From positions 1-13,583 of the forward strand of contig PHAF01000038.1 of assembly GCA_002841605.1 (NCBI GenBank): a DNA stretch of 13,583 bases. The letters run 5' to 3'. Positions 6,106 through 12,697 of the stretch are shown one piece after another (position 1 is the first letter of the stretch; every line of letters starts with the position of its first letter). The notes below the pieces were generated by a model. It did not search any database. It had not been told where the DNA came from and saw only the letters and a program-made list of their open reading frames with translations. This DNA comes from Firmicutes bacterium HGW-Firmicutes-10 (lineage in GTDB: Bacteria; Bacillota_I; Bacilli_A; Erysipelotrichales; Erysipelotrichaceae). Both the position numbers and the translations under genes were made by a program.

Positions 6106-7738
6106 ACTAAATTTGAAAATGATGATTCAAGCAGCCGTAAAAAACGTGTTTGATCATGAATTGTCGTTGGATGATATCGTCATTGAGTTGCCCAAGGATA
6201 AAGCACATGGGGACTATGCGACTAATGTGGCTATGCGATTGACAAAGATTCTTAAGAAGAATCCTAAGGAAGTTGCGAGTGGTTTGGTTAGCGGCTTTGA
6301 TTATTCGGTTGCTGATGTCGAAAAAGCTGAGATAGCGGGTCCAGGATTTATCAATTTTTTCATTCTTAAAGAGTCGTTAGCTCAGTTGATCGGAAAAATC
6401 ATCGAAGCTGGGGATGATTATGGAAAGACCAATGTCGGAAACGGGCTTAAGGTCAATGTTGAATATGTATCCGCAAATCCAACAGGCGATTTGCACCCCG
6501 GACATGCCCGTGGTGCTGCGATTGGAGATGCGGTCACACGAATCATGAAGTTTGCGGGATATGATGTTACCCGGGAATTTTATGTCAATGATGCCGGCAA
6601 TCAAATCAACAACATGGCATTATCACTTCAGGCCCGATATTATCAGGCGTGTGGGATAGACTTGCCATTACCTCAAGACGGTTATTTCGGAAAGGATCTG
6701 ATCGAAATCGCCGCAACCTTAAAATCTGAAATTGGCGAAGCAAAGTCAAAAGAAGATCCTAAAGATAACATTTTGTTCTTTAAGGAATATGGTCTTGTGG
6801 CTGAACTTCAGAAATTGAAGGATGACTTGAAATTGTTTAGGGTCGAGTTTGATGTTTATACATCAGAACAAAGCATTTATGATCGTGGATTGGTTGAGAA
6901 AGCATTACAACAATTGATCGATAACGGAATGACCTATATCCATGAAGATGCGGTATGGCTCAAGACGACGCAGTTTGGTGATGATAAGGATCGTGTACTG
7001 GTTCGGGGAAATGGATTGTATACCTACCTGATGCCAGACATTGCTTATCACTTGAACAAGAAAGATCGTGGATTTAAGAAACTTATTGATTTCTTGGGTG
7101 CTGATCATCACGGATATATCATGCGATTAAAAGCAGCCATTCAGGCGTTAGGATATCCTGCGGAAGATTTGGATGTCGATATCATCCAGATGGCACGGAT
7201 GATTAAGGATGGCGAAGAGTTTAAGATGTCAAAGCGGACGGGCAAGGCAGTTGCTCTGAAAGATTTGATTGAAACTGCCGGGGTCGATGCGATCCGCTAT
7301 TTCTTTGTTTCGCGGGCAGCGGATACACATATGGATTTGGATTTGGATATGGCAACCAAGCAATCCAATGAAAATCCGGTTTATTATGCGCAGTATGCCC
7401 ACGCCCGATTGTGTTCGATTTTGCGTCAGCAAGAAAAAATTGTTCCATCGAATCATTTTGAGTTGATTAATCACGAAAAAGAAGTAGAATTATTAAAGCA
7501 ACTAAATGAGTTTCCGTCGGTAGTTGCGGATAGTGCGAGTACTCGCCAACCGCATAAACTGTGTAATTATATTCAAAGACTTGCGCAATTGTTCCATAGT
7601 TTCTATAATGAGTGCTATGTATTGGATATGGAAAAGCCGGAATTATCGGCGCAGCGTCTGGCATTGGTGAAAGCAGTTCAAATCACCTTGCACAATGCAT
7701 TGAATTTAATCGGAGTTGAACCTGTCGAACGGATGTAG
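6092..7738 (+). CDS. argS: Arginyl-tRNA synthetase (class I)
   Basis: ArgS attaches arginine to tRNA-Arg and uniquely needs bound tRNA to activate the amino acid. The protein has 548 residues, close to the bacillary enzyme. In order: an N-terminal Add-1 domain (about 1-115, with AHGDYATNVAMRL at 39-51), the catalytic Rossmann core with HIGH motif HPGH (135-138) inside SANPTGDLHPGHARG, the conserved FYVNDAGNQ (163-171), GADHHGY (336-342) and the KMSKS motif KMSKR (378-382), and a C-terminal DALR anticodon-binding helical bundle (about 430-548). A very strong site, AAGGAGGAG, precedes the ATG and lies inside the DUF1934 gene. Proline at the second HIGH position is a tolerated but less common variant. 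Confidence 0.96.
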   Translation: MNQIELNLKMMIQAAVKNVFDHELSLDDIVIELPKDKAHGDYATNVAMRLTKILKKNPKEVASGLVSGFDYSVADVEKAEIAGPGFINFFILKESLAQLIGKIIEAGDDYGKTNVGNGLKVNVEYVSANPTGDLHPGHARGAAIGDAVTRIMKFAGYDVTREFYVNDAGNQINNMALSLQARYYQACGIDLPLPQDGYFGKDLIEIAATLKSEIGEAKSKEDPKDNILFFKEYGLVAELQKLKDDLKLFRVEFDVYTSEQSIYDRGLVEKALQQLIDNGMTYIHEDAVWLKTTQFGDDKDRVLVRGNGLYTYLMPDIAYHLNKKDRGFKKLIDFLGADHHGYIMRLKAAIQALGYPAEDLDVDIIQMARMIKDGEEFKMSKRTGKAVALKDLIETAGVDAIRYFFVSRAADTHMDLDLDMATKQSNENPVYYAQYAHARLCSILRQQEKIVPSNHFELINHEKEVELLKQLNEFPSVVADSASTRQPHKLCNYIQRLAQLFHSFYNECYVLDMEKPELSAQRLALVKAVQITLHNALNLIGVEPVERM

Positions 7739-7754
7739 CCAAGGGGAGGAAAAG

Positions 7755-8117
7755 ATGAGTAATAAGTCAATGACAGATATTGCATATGAGTATATGCAAA
7801 ACAAAAACGGAGTACCTTTTACGGTTCTTTGGTCTGAGGTGTGTACCCGCTTAGCTTTTACGCAGTCTCAAGCAGAAAATAAAATCGCTCAATTTTATTC
7901 AGCGATGATGTTGGACACCCGCTTTACCGCATTACCGGACAACAAGTGGGATTTGCGTAAGAATTATAAGTATAAAGATACTCACTTTGACACGAGTACT
8001 ATTTTGATTGATGATGATGTCGATTTGGATGATGATGTCAGTGATGATTCTGATGAAGCCGAAGAAGATGATGATTATGATGGGTATGTCGATGAAATTG
8101 AAGAGGAGACCTTCTGA
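7755..8117 (+). CDS. rpoE: DNA-directed RNA polymerase subunit delta
   Basis: Delta is the Firmicutes-specific accessory subunit of RNA polymerase. It promotes recycling and displacement of nucleic acids and makes initiation more sensitive to the initiating nucleotide. The protein has 120 residues: an N-terminal HARE-HTH-like domain (1 to about 75, MTDIAYEYM through KWDLRKNY) and an unstructured, strongly acidic tail of Asp/Glu from about residue 85 onward, the family's hallmark. The start at 7755 is set by GGGGAGGA at 7743-7750. An in-frame extension to 7716 would overlap argS and add residues not seen in the family. It sits 16 bases after argS and upstream of pyrG, the same order as in Bacillus. 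Confidence 0.93.
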   Translation: MSNKSMTDIAYEYMQNKNGVPFTVLWSEVCTRLAFTQSQAENKIAQFYSAMMLDTRFTALPDNKWDLRKNYKYKDTHFDTSTILIDDDVDLDDDVSDDSDEAEEDDDYDGYVDEIEEETF

Positions 8118-8123
8118 TTTTTC

Positions 8124-8152
8124 TTGAAACGATGTGCCTCATCTGTTAGAAT
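8124..8152 (+). promoter_or_regulatory. pyrG promoter
   Basis: TTGAAA (8124-8129), 17 bases, TAGAAT (8147-8152), with TG one base before the -10 (TGTTAGAAT). Counting 7 bases past the -10 puts the transcription start at G8159, so the transcript would begin GGGC (8159-8162). Confidence 0.75.
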
Positions 8153-8158
8153 AATAAA

Positions 8159-8200
8159 GGGCAGAGCGTCCCCTGGTTTTAGGGGGCGCTTTTTATTTTT
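8159..8200 (+). terminator. pyrG leader attenuator / rpoE terminator
   Basis: AGCGTCCCCT (8165-8174), GGTTTT loop, AGGGGGCGCT (8181-8190), then TTTT-A-TTTTT. The stem has 10 pairs with one U-G. It starts only about 6 bases after the predicted transcription start of pyrG, so it must stop most transcripts begun at that promoter unless antiterminated. The first bases of the transcript, GGGC, and the pyrimidine-rich UCCCCU in the 5' arm (8169-8174) match the arrangement of the Gram-positive pyrG attenuator. There, when CTP is scarce, polymerase pauses at the C and slips, adding extra G residues that pair with the 5' arm and prevent termination. It also ends rpoE transcripts. Confidence 0.82.
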
Positions 8201-8221
8201 ATTTCAAAAGAGAGGTATCCT

Positions 8222-9835
8222 ATGGCTAAATACATATTCGTTACCGGTGGAGTTGTATCCGGTATTGGAAAAGGAATTATCGCAACGTCTTTGGGACGTT
8301 TACTTAAAAACCGTGGATTGAAGATTTTTATGCAGAAATTTGATCCCTATATCAATGTTGATCCAGGAACGATGTCTCCTTATCAGCATGGAGAAGTTTT
8401 TGTGACGAAGGATGGAGCAGAAACTGATCTTGACTTAGGACATTACGAACGTTTTACTGACGAAGAACTGACACAAAATGCCAGCATTACTGCAGGTCGT
8501 GTCTATATGAATGTCATCACGAAGGAGCGACGTGGAGATTATTTAGGCGCAACCGTCCAAGTTATTCCACACATCACGGATGAAATCAAGTCAAAGGTAT
8601 ACGAGGCTGCCCGTGAATCAGGTGCCGATGTCGTCATTACAGAAATAGGTGGAACGGTTGGTGATATCGAATCTCTACCATTTTTGGAAGCTGCCAGGCA
8701 AGTACATTCCGATAATGAACGAGATGATGTAGTATTCATTCATACGACATTGATTCCTAAAGTTCCGGCGAGCAATGAAATGAAGACCAAACCGACCCAA
8801 CACAGTTTCAAGGAATTGATGTCATTGGGAATCAAGCCAAATATCATCGTGACTCGTTCGGATGAAGCTTTGACTCCGGATATGAAGAAGAAAATCGCTT
8901 TGTTCTGTGATGTTCGTGAACACGCAATCATTGAATCAAGAAATTTTGACAATATTTACGAGATTCCGCTATCCTTTCAGCAACAAGGTTTTGATGACTA
9001 TGTCGTGCATAAACTATCTTTGGATGTTCCGAAGGCAGATATGACAGAATGGCAAGCCATGATTGATATGGCTAAAAATCTTCCTCACACAGTAACGATC
9101 GGATTGGTCGGCAAATATGTTCAATTGCATGATGCTTATCTCTCAGTTGCGGAGTCTTTAAAGCACGCGGGTTATCCTGTCGGTGCGAAAATCGACATTC
9201 GATGGATAAATTCAGAGGAGCTTAGTCCTGAAAACATTACGAAGCATTTAAAGGGTGTTGATGGTATTTTGGTCCCCGGCGGATTTGGTGGACGCGGAAT
9301 CGAAGGCAAGATAGCTGCTGCTAAATATGCCCGTGAGAATAAAGTGCCGTATTTTGGTATATGTTTAGGCATGCAAATCGCAATGATAGAATATGCCCGT
9401 AATGTATGTGGTATTACGTCAGCTAATTCTCAGGAGTGGGATCCTCAATCACCGGATCAAGTCATTCATTTGATGCCGGATCAAAATGGTGTCGTAAATA
9501 TGGGCGGAACGTTGCGACTAGGCAATTGGCCTTGTGTGATCGGCGAAGATTCAAAGACTTATTCTGTATATCAGACGGCTAATATCCTAGAGCGTCATCG
9601 TCATCGTTATGAGTTTAACAATAAGTATCGTTCGATCATGGAAGATCAGGGTGTCGTTTTCAGTGGTGTTTCACCCGATGGGCGCTTGGTTGAAATCGTT
9701 GAGTTGAAGGATCATCCTTGGTTTGTGGGTTGTCAGTTCCATCCGGAATTCAAGTCACGTCCCAACAGGGCTCATCCGCTGTTCTATGGATTTGTGCGCG
9801 CGTCTTTCAATTTCTCGAAAAATGTCGTAAAATAA
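8222..9835 (+). CDS. pyrG: CTP synthase (glutamine-hydrolysing)
   Basis: PyrG makes CTP from UTP, ATP and glutamine, the last step of de novo pyrimidine nucleotide synthesis. The protein has 537 residues, as usual. The N-terminal amidoligase domain (1 to about 265) carries the P-loop-like GGVVSGIGKG (9-18), the FDPYINVDPGTMSPYQHGEVF region (40-60) and the EIGGTVGDIES segment (141-151). The C-terminal class I glutamine amidotransferase domain has its triad at Cys381 (GICLGMQ), His507 and Glu509 (CQFHPEF). AGAGAGG just upstream of the ATG is the ribosome site. Expression is expected to follow the attenuator in its leader. The gap to fba is 25 bases without a terminator, so the two are probably co-transcribed. 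Confidence 0.97.
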   Translation: MAKYIFVTGGVVSGIGKGIIATSLGRLLKNRGLKIFMQKFDPYINVDPGTMSPYQHGEVFVTKDGAETDLDLGHYERFTDEELTQNASITAGRVYMNVITKERRGDYLGATVQVIPHITDEIKSKVYEAARESGADVVITEIGGTVGDIESLPFLEAARQVHSDNERDDVVFIHTTLIPKVPASNEMKTKPTQHSFKELMSLGIKPNIIVTRSDEALTPDMKKKIALFCDVREHAIIESRNFDNIYEIPLSFQQQGFDDYVVHKLSLDVPKADMTEWQAMIDMAKNLPHTVTIGLVGKYVQLHDAYLSVAESLKHAGYPVGAKIDIRWINSEELSPENITKHLKGVDGILVPGGFGGRGIEGKIAAAKYARENKVPYFGICLGMQIAMIEYARNVCGITSANSQEWDPQSPDQVIHLMPDQNGVVNMGGTLRLGNWPCVIGEDSKTYSVYQTANILERHRHRYEFNNKYRSIMEDQGVVFSGVSPDGRLVEIVELKDHPWFVGCQFHPEFKSRPNRAHPLFYGFVRASFNFSKNVVK

Positions 9836-9860
9836 GGTTTGATAAAAGGAGGATTACAAG

Positions 9861-10796
9861 ATGGGTTTAGTATCTACAAAAGAAATGTTTAAGAAAGCCT
9901 ATGAAGGTGGTTATGCTATCGGTGCTTTTAATGTTAATAACATGGAAATCATTCAGGCAATCGTTGAAGCTGCAAACGAATTGAAGTCTCCGGTCATTTT
10001 ACAGGTGTCCTCGGGTGCCCGAAAATATGCCAATCCGACGTATTTGACGAAACTGGTTGAGGCCGCAGTATTGGAAAGTGATATTCCGATCGCATTGCAC
10101 TTGGACCATGGTGATACCTTTGAATTATGTAAACAATGCATAGACTCCGGTTTTACGTCGGTGATGATTGATGGATCTCATTTGGCGTATGAAGATAATA
10201 TCGCTTTGACTCGTAAGGTCGTTGAATATGCTCATGCTCACGGTGTAACCGTTGAAGGTGAGTTGGGTCAATTGGCTGGGGTTGAAGATGATATCAATGT
10301 TTCGGATGAAGATGCTCATTATACAAATCCGGATCAAGTTGAAGATTTCGTGAAACGTACCGGAGTTGATTCGTTGGCGATTGCTATCGGAACAAGCCAC
10401 GGTGCATTCAAGTTTAAACCGGGACAGGATCCGAAACTTCGTTTCGATATTTTGGAAGAAATCGAACGCCGTTTGCCTGAATTCCCGATCGTATTGCATG
10501 GTGCTTCAAGCGTTTCCCAAGAGTATGTCAAAATCATTAATGACAACGGTGGAAAACTGGCCGATGCCATCGGTATTCCGGAAGATATGTTGCGTCAGGC
10601 TGCTAAGTCTGCGGTATGCAAAATCAACATCGACTCTGACTTGCGTTTGGCAATGACAGCAGGTATTCGCGAAGTGTTTAATGCGAAGCCGGGATTGTTT
10701 GATCCACGTGGATATTTGACTCAAGGTCGTAAATATATCAAGGAACTGGTTTCCCACAAAATCAAAACAGTTTTGGGAAGCGAAGGAAAAGCTTAA
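9861..10796 (+). CDS. fba: Class II fructose-1,6-bisphosphate aldolase
   Basis: This zinc enzyme splits fructose 1,6-bisphosphate into dihydroxyacetone phosphate and glyceraldehyde 3-phosphate in glycolysis and runs in reverse in gluconeogenesis. The protein has 311 residues, longer than the 285 of B. subtilis FbaA but matching the longer subgroup seen in other low-GC Firmicutes. Visible features: GAFNVNNMEI (21-30), the LDHGD motif with catalytic Asp82 and zinc ligand His83, the VEGELG segment (131-136), His180 in TSHGAFK, zinc ligand His213 in LHGASSV and the phosphate-binding NIDSD (256-260). AAGGAGG lies 7 bases before the ATG. A strong terminator follows directly. Confidence 0.96.
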   Translation: MGLVSTKEMFKKAYEGGYAIGAFNVNNMEIIQAIVEAANELKSPVILQVSSGARKYANPTYLTKLVEAAVLESDIPIALHLDHGDTFELCKQCIDSGFTSVMIDGSHLAYEDNIALTRKVVEYAHAHGVTVEGELGQLAGVEDDINVSDEDAHYTNPDQVEDFVKRTGVDSLAIAIGTSHGAFKFKPGQDPKLRFDILEEIERRLPEFPIVLHGASSVSQEYVKIINDNGGKLADAIGIPEDMLRQAAKSAVCKINIDSDLRLAMTAGIREVFNAKPGLFDPRGYLTQGRKYIKELVSHKIKTVLGSEGKA

Positions 10797-10799
10797 TCG

Positions 10800-10825
10800 A
10801 AGTTGCCCTTGCGGGCAACTTTTTT
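10800..10825 (+). terminator. Rho-independent terminator after fba
   Basis: AAGTTGCCC (10800-10808), TTGC loop, GGGCAACTT (10813-10821), then a T-run to 10825. The stem has nine perfect pairs and starts 4 bases after the fba stop. It separates the pyrG-fba unit from murA. Confidence 0.9.
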
Positions 10826-10837
10826 GCGAAAGTTTTT

Positions 10838-10866
10838 TTGTGTTTTGTATAAGTTTTTGGTAAAAT
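10838..10866 (+). promoter_or_regulatory. murA promoter
   Basis: TTGTGT (10838-10843), 17 bases, TAAAAT (10861-10866) with a TG one base upstream of the -10 (10858-10859). Transcription would begin near 10873, so the in-frame ATG at 10865 lies before the transcript and is not the murA start. Confidence 0.65.
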
Positions 10867-10891
10867 GGTGGTACGAAAAAGAGGTAATGCT

Positions 10892-12154
10892 ATGGCAGAA
10901 GTAATCAAGATCGAAGGCGGTCATAAATTGAATGGAAAAGTTCGGATCAGCGGTTCGAAGAATGCGACGGTCGCTTTGATCCCTGCAGCTATTCTGGCAG
11001 CGCGTGGGCCGGTCACGATTATCGGAGTTCCCAGTATATCCGATGTGGCATCATTGTCGGATTTATTAAGAGAGTTAAATGTGACTGTAATCCAGAAATC
11101 CCAAGATCATATCGTCATTGATTCAAGTGAAATGTATAATAAACCTTTGGAAACTCAGGCAGTAACTAAACTGAGGGCATCTTATTACTTTATGGGTGCT
11201 CTTTTGGGAAAATATAAAGAAGTCAAAATGAAGATGCCAGGCGGTTGTTATTTAGGTCCTCGTCCGATTGATTTGCATCTGAAGGGATTTGAAGCGTTAG
11301 GAGCAACCGTAGAGTATACAGCAGGCAGTTATCATATTTATGCGAAACAATTAGTCGGAGCTAAGATATTTTTGGATATTTCTTCGGTAGGTGCGACCAT
11401 TAATATCATGATGGCGGCAGTGTATGCCAAGGGACGTACGACGATTGAAAATGCGGCGAAAGAGCCGGAGATCATTGATGTTGCGACGATGCTCAATAAA
11501 ATGGGTGCCCATATCCGTGGTGCCGGGACAAATGTAATTACGATTGATGGAGTAGAAGAGTTGAGCGGATGCTTTCATGAAATCATTCCTGATCGAATTG
11601 AAGCGGGGACTTTCATCATCATGGCGGCTGCGGCTGCGGATGAGATGGTCATTGAGAATATCATTCCACAGCATTTGGAGTCACTTTTATCAAAGCTTCA
11701 AGAGATGGGTGTGGATATGGATGTTGAAGTTGATAAAGTTACCATTCGTGGTGGCAGTGATTTGGTGGGGGTTGATATCAAAACGCTGCCATATCCCGGG
11801 TTTGCAACCGATTTACAACAGCCGTTAACGCCTTTGTTAACACAAGCAGGGGGAGAGTCTACCGTTAAAGAGACGATATATACCGAGCGGTTTAAGCATT
11901 GCGTAGAGTTGCAGCGCATGAGTGCTAATATCGATTTAGCACCTGCACAGGCAACAATCAAAGGTCCGACAAAGTTGTTTGGGGATATCGTGACGGCAAC
12001 GGATTTGCGTTGCGGAGCTTCTTTGGTCATAGCTGGATTGATTGCTGAGGGTGTTACGGAAATTCACGAAGTTTACCATATTGATCGCGGATATGACGAT
12101 TTGGATGGTAAATTGAAGGGCTTAGGAGCGGTTATCTGGCGTGAAGTAGCATAA
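10892..12154 (+). CDS. murA: UDP-N-acetylglucosamine 1-carboxyvinyltransferase
   Basis: MurA transfers enolpyruvate from PEP to UDP-GlcNAc, the first committed step of peptidoglycan synthesis and the target of fosfomycin. The protein has 420 residues, a full-length inside-out barrel. Lys23-Asn24 (SGSKNA), the catalytic Cys119 in MPGGCYLGPRP, the GFATDLQQP segment and Arg399 in YHIDRGY are visible. Having Cys rather than Asp at 119 predicts fosfomycin sensitivity at this enzyme. Many Firmicutes carry two copies, and the position after fba corresponds to B. subtilis murAB (murZ), so this may be the second paralogue. The start at 10892 is chosen because GAGGT (10881-10885) sits 6 bases upstream and because the promoter excludes the ATG at 10865. 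Confidence 0.95.
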   Translation: MAEVIKIEGGHKLNGKVRISGSKNATVALIPAAILAARGPVTIIGVPSISDVASLSDLLRELNVTVIQKSQDHIVIDSSEMYNKPLETQAVTKLRASYYFMGALLGKYKEVKMKMPGGCYLGPRPIDLHLKGFEALGATVEYTAGSYHIYAKQLVGAKIFLDISSVGATINIMMAAVYAKGRTTIENAAKEPEIIDVATMLNKMGAHIRGAGTNVITIDGVEELSGCFHEIIPDRIEAGTFIIMAAAAADEMVIENIIPQHLESLLSKLQEMGVDMDVEVDKVTIRGGSDLVGVDIKTLPYPGFATDLQQPLTPLLTQAGGESTVKETIYTERFKHCVELQRMSANIDLAPAQATIKGPTKLFGDIVTATDLRCGASLVIAGLIAEGVTEIHEVYHIDRGYDDLDGKLKGLGAVIWREVA

Positions 12155-12157
12155 CCG

Positions 12158-12186
12158 ATGAAATATTTTCTCAACGGGGTTACAAT
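12158..12186 (+). promoter_or_regulatory. Weak possible promoter before the 157-residue gene
   Basis: TACAAT at 12181-12186 is a good -10, but the -35 position, 17 bases upstream, reads only ATGAAA. No terminator is seen between murA and the next gene, so the latter may equally be read from the murA promoter. Confidence 0.35.
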
Positions 12187-12203
12187 GTCGTCGAGGTGTT
12201 GAT

Positions 12204-12677
12204 ATGAATAACAAACAAGTTGAGATTATTATTAAGTCGTTAAATGTGGATCAGTTGTCTGAATATTTGAAGGAATCCTTTTGTGATCCGATGAGGATCA
12301 TTAAGGAGAATATTCATAACGGCTTAAAACCCATGCATCTGCCATTAGAAAAGGAAAATCTCGAGGAAATCAAAAAAACATTTCTGAAATATGAAATGGT
12401 CATCGATGGGAATCTGAAACTCGAAGAGAACCTGATGCCGGTCATCCATTCAGTATCGCATTTATCACTGGATCAACGCTTGGTAGCCAAGTCGATTTTG
12501 CGAAATTGTGCAAGTGGTCATCAGAAGGAACTGTCCGTTGCTCAAAAGCTAAATGAGCTGGTCGGTGATGTTTCTTGTCAAGTATATGATTTGATACGAC
12601 AACTTACGTATAAAACGGACGACCGCATTGACATTTATGACAATTATTTAGTAGACTTAATCGAAAGAAGCGATTAA
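12204..12677 (+). CDS. Hypothetical protein, 157 residues, unrecognised
   Basis: I do not recognise a family. The protein is soluble-looking, with no signal peptide or membrane segment, no Trp, and Cys at three positions (27, 102, 125). It has several amphipathic, probably helical stretches (about 1-25, 50-62, 80-118, 120-140). The middle segment SHLSLDQRLVAKSILRNCASGH (83-104, given by position only as a possible core) is the most distinctive. GAGGTG just upstream supports the ATG at 12204. It follows murA by 49 bases, the place where rho or glpX-like genes are found in Bacillus. The last codons form a transcription terminator. Codon use resembles its neighbours, so recent transfer is not suggested. 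A real gene is likely; function is unknown. Confidence 0.72.
   Translation: MNNKQVEIIIKSLNVDQLSEYLKESFCDPMRIIKENIHNGLKPMHLPLEKENLEEIKKTFLKYEMVIDGNLKLEENLMPVIHSVSHLSLDQRLVAKSILRNCASGHQKELSVAQKLNELVGDVSCQVYDLIRQLTYKTDDRIDIYDNYLVDLIERSD
12628..12657 (+). promoter_or_regulatory. Possible promoter for the PfoR-like gene, inside the upstream coding end
   Basis: A perfect TTGACA (12628-12633) is followed after 18 bases by TAGACT (12652-12657, four of six consensus bases). Transcription would start near 12664, in the loop of the overlapping terminator. Such a transcript lacks the 5' arm and could not form the hairpin, which would allow expression of the next gene despite the terminator. Confidence 0.45.
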
Positions 12678-12688
12678 GTCTTTTTTTT
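12653..12688 (+). terminator. Rho-independent terminator at the end of the 157-residue gene
   Basis: AGACTTAATCG (12653-12663), a seven-base loop, CGATTAAGTCT (12671-12681), then eight T in all (12681-12688). The 11-pair stem is perfect. The TAA stop (12675-12677) lies in the 3' arm, so the last codons double as the terminator. The T-run is immediately followed by the GGAGG of the next gene. Confidence 0.85.
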
Positions 12689-12697
12689 GGAGGAAAC

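Noticed and set aside
7716..7754. Longer rpoE starting inside argS.
   Set aside because: The ATG at 7755 has a strong ribosome site and gives the normal delta N-terminus; the extension is just argS read in another frame.
8010..8090. GAT-rich low-complexity run at the end of rpoE, considered as a DNA repeat.
   Set aside because: It is explained by the Asp/Glu-rich acidic tail that defines the delta subunit.
10125..10499. 124-codon open frame on the minus strand inside fba.
   Set aside because: It is a shadow of the aldolase frame, with no start signal and an atypical composition.
10865..10891. Longer murA starting at 10865.
   Set aside because: That ATG overlaps the -10 element and lies upstream of the predicted transcription start; the ATG at 10892 has the ribosome site.
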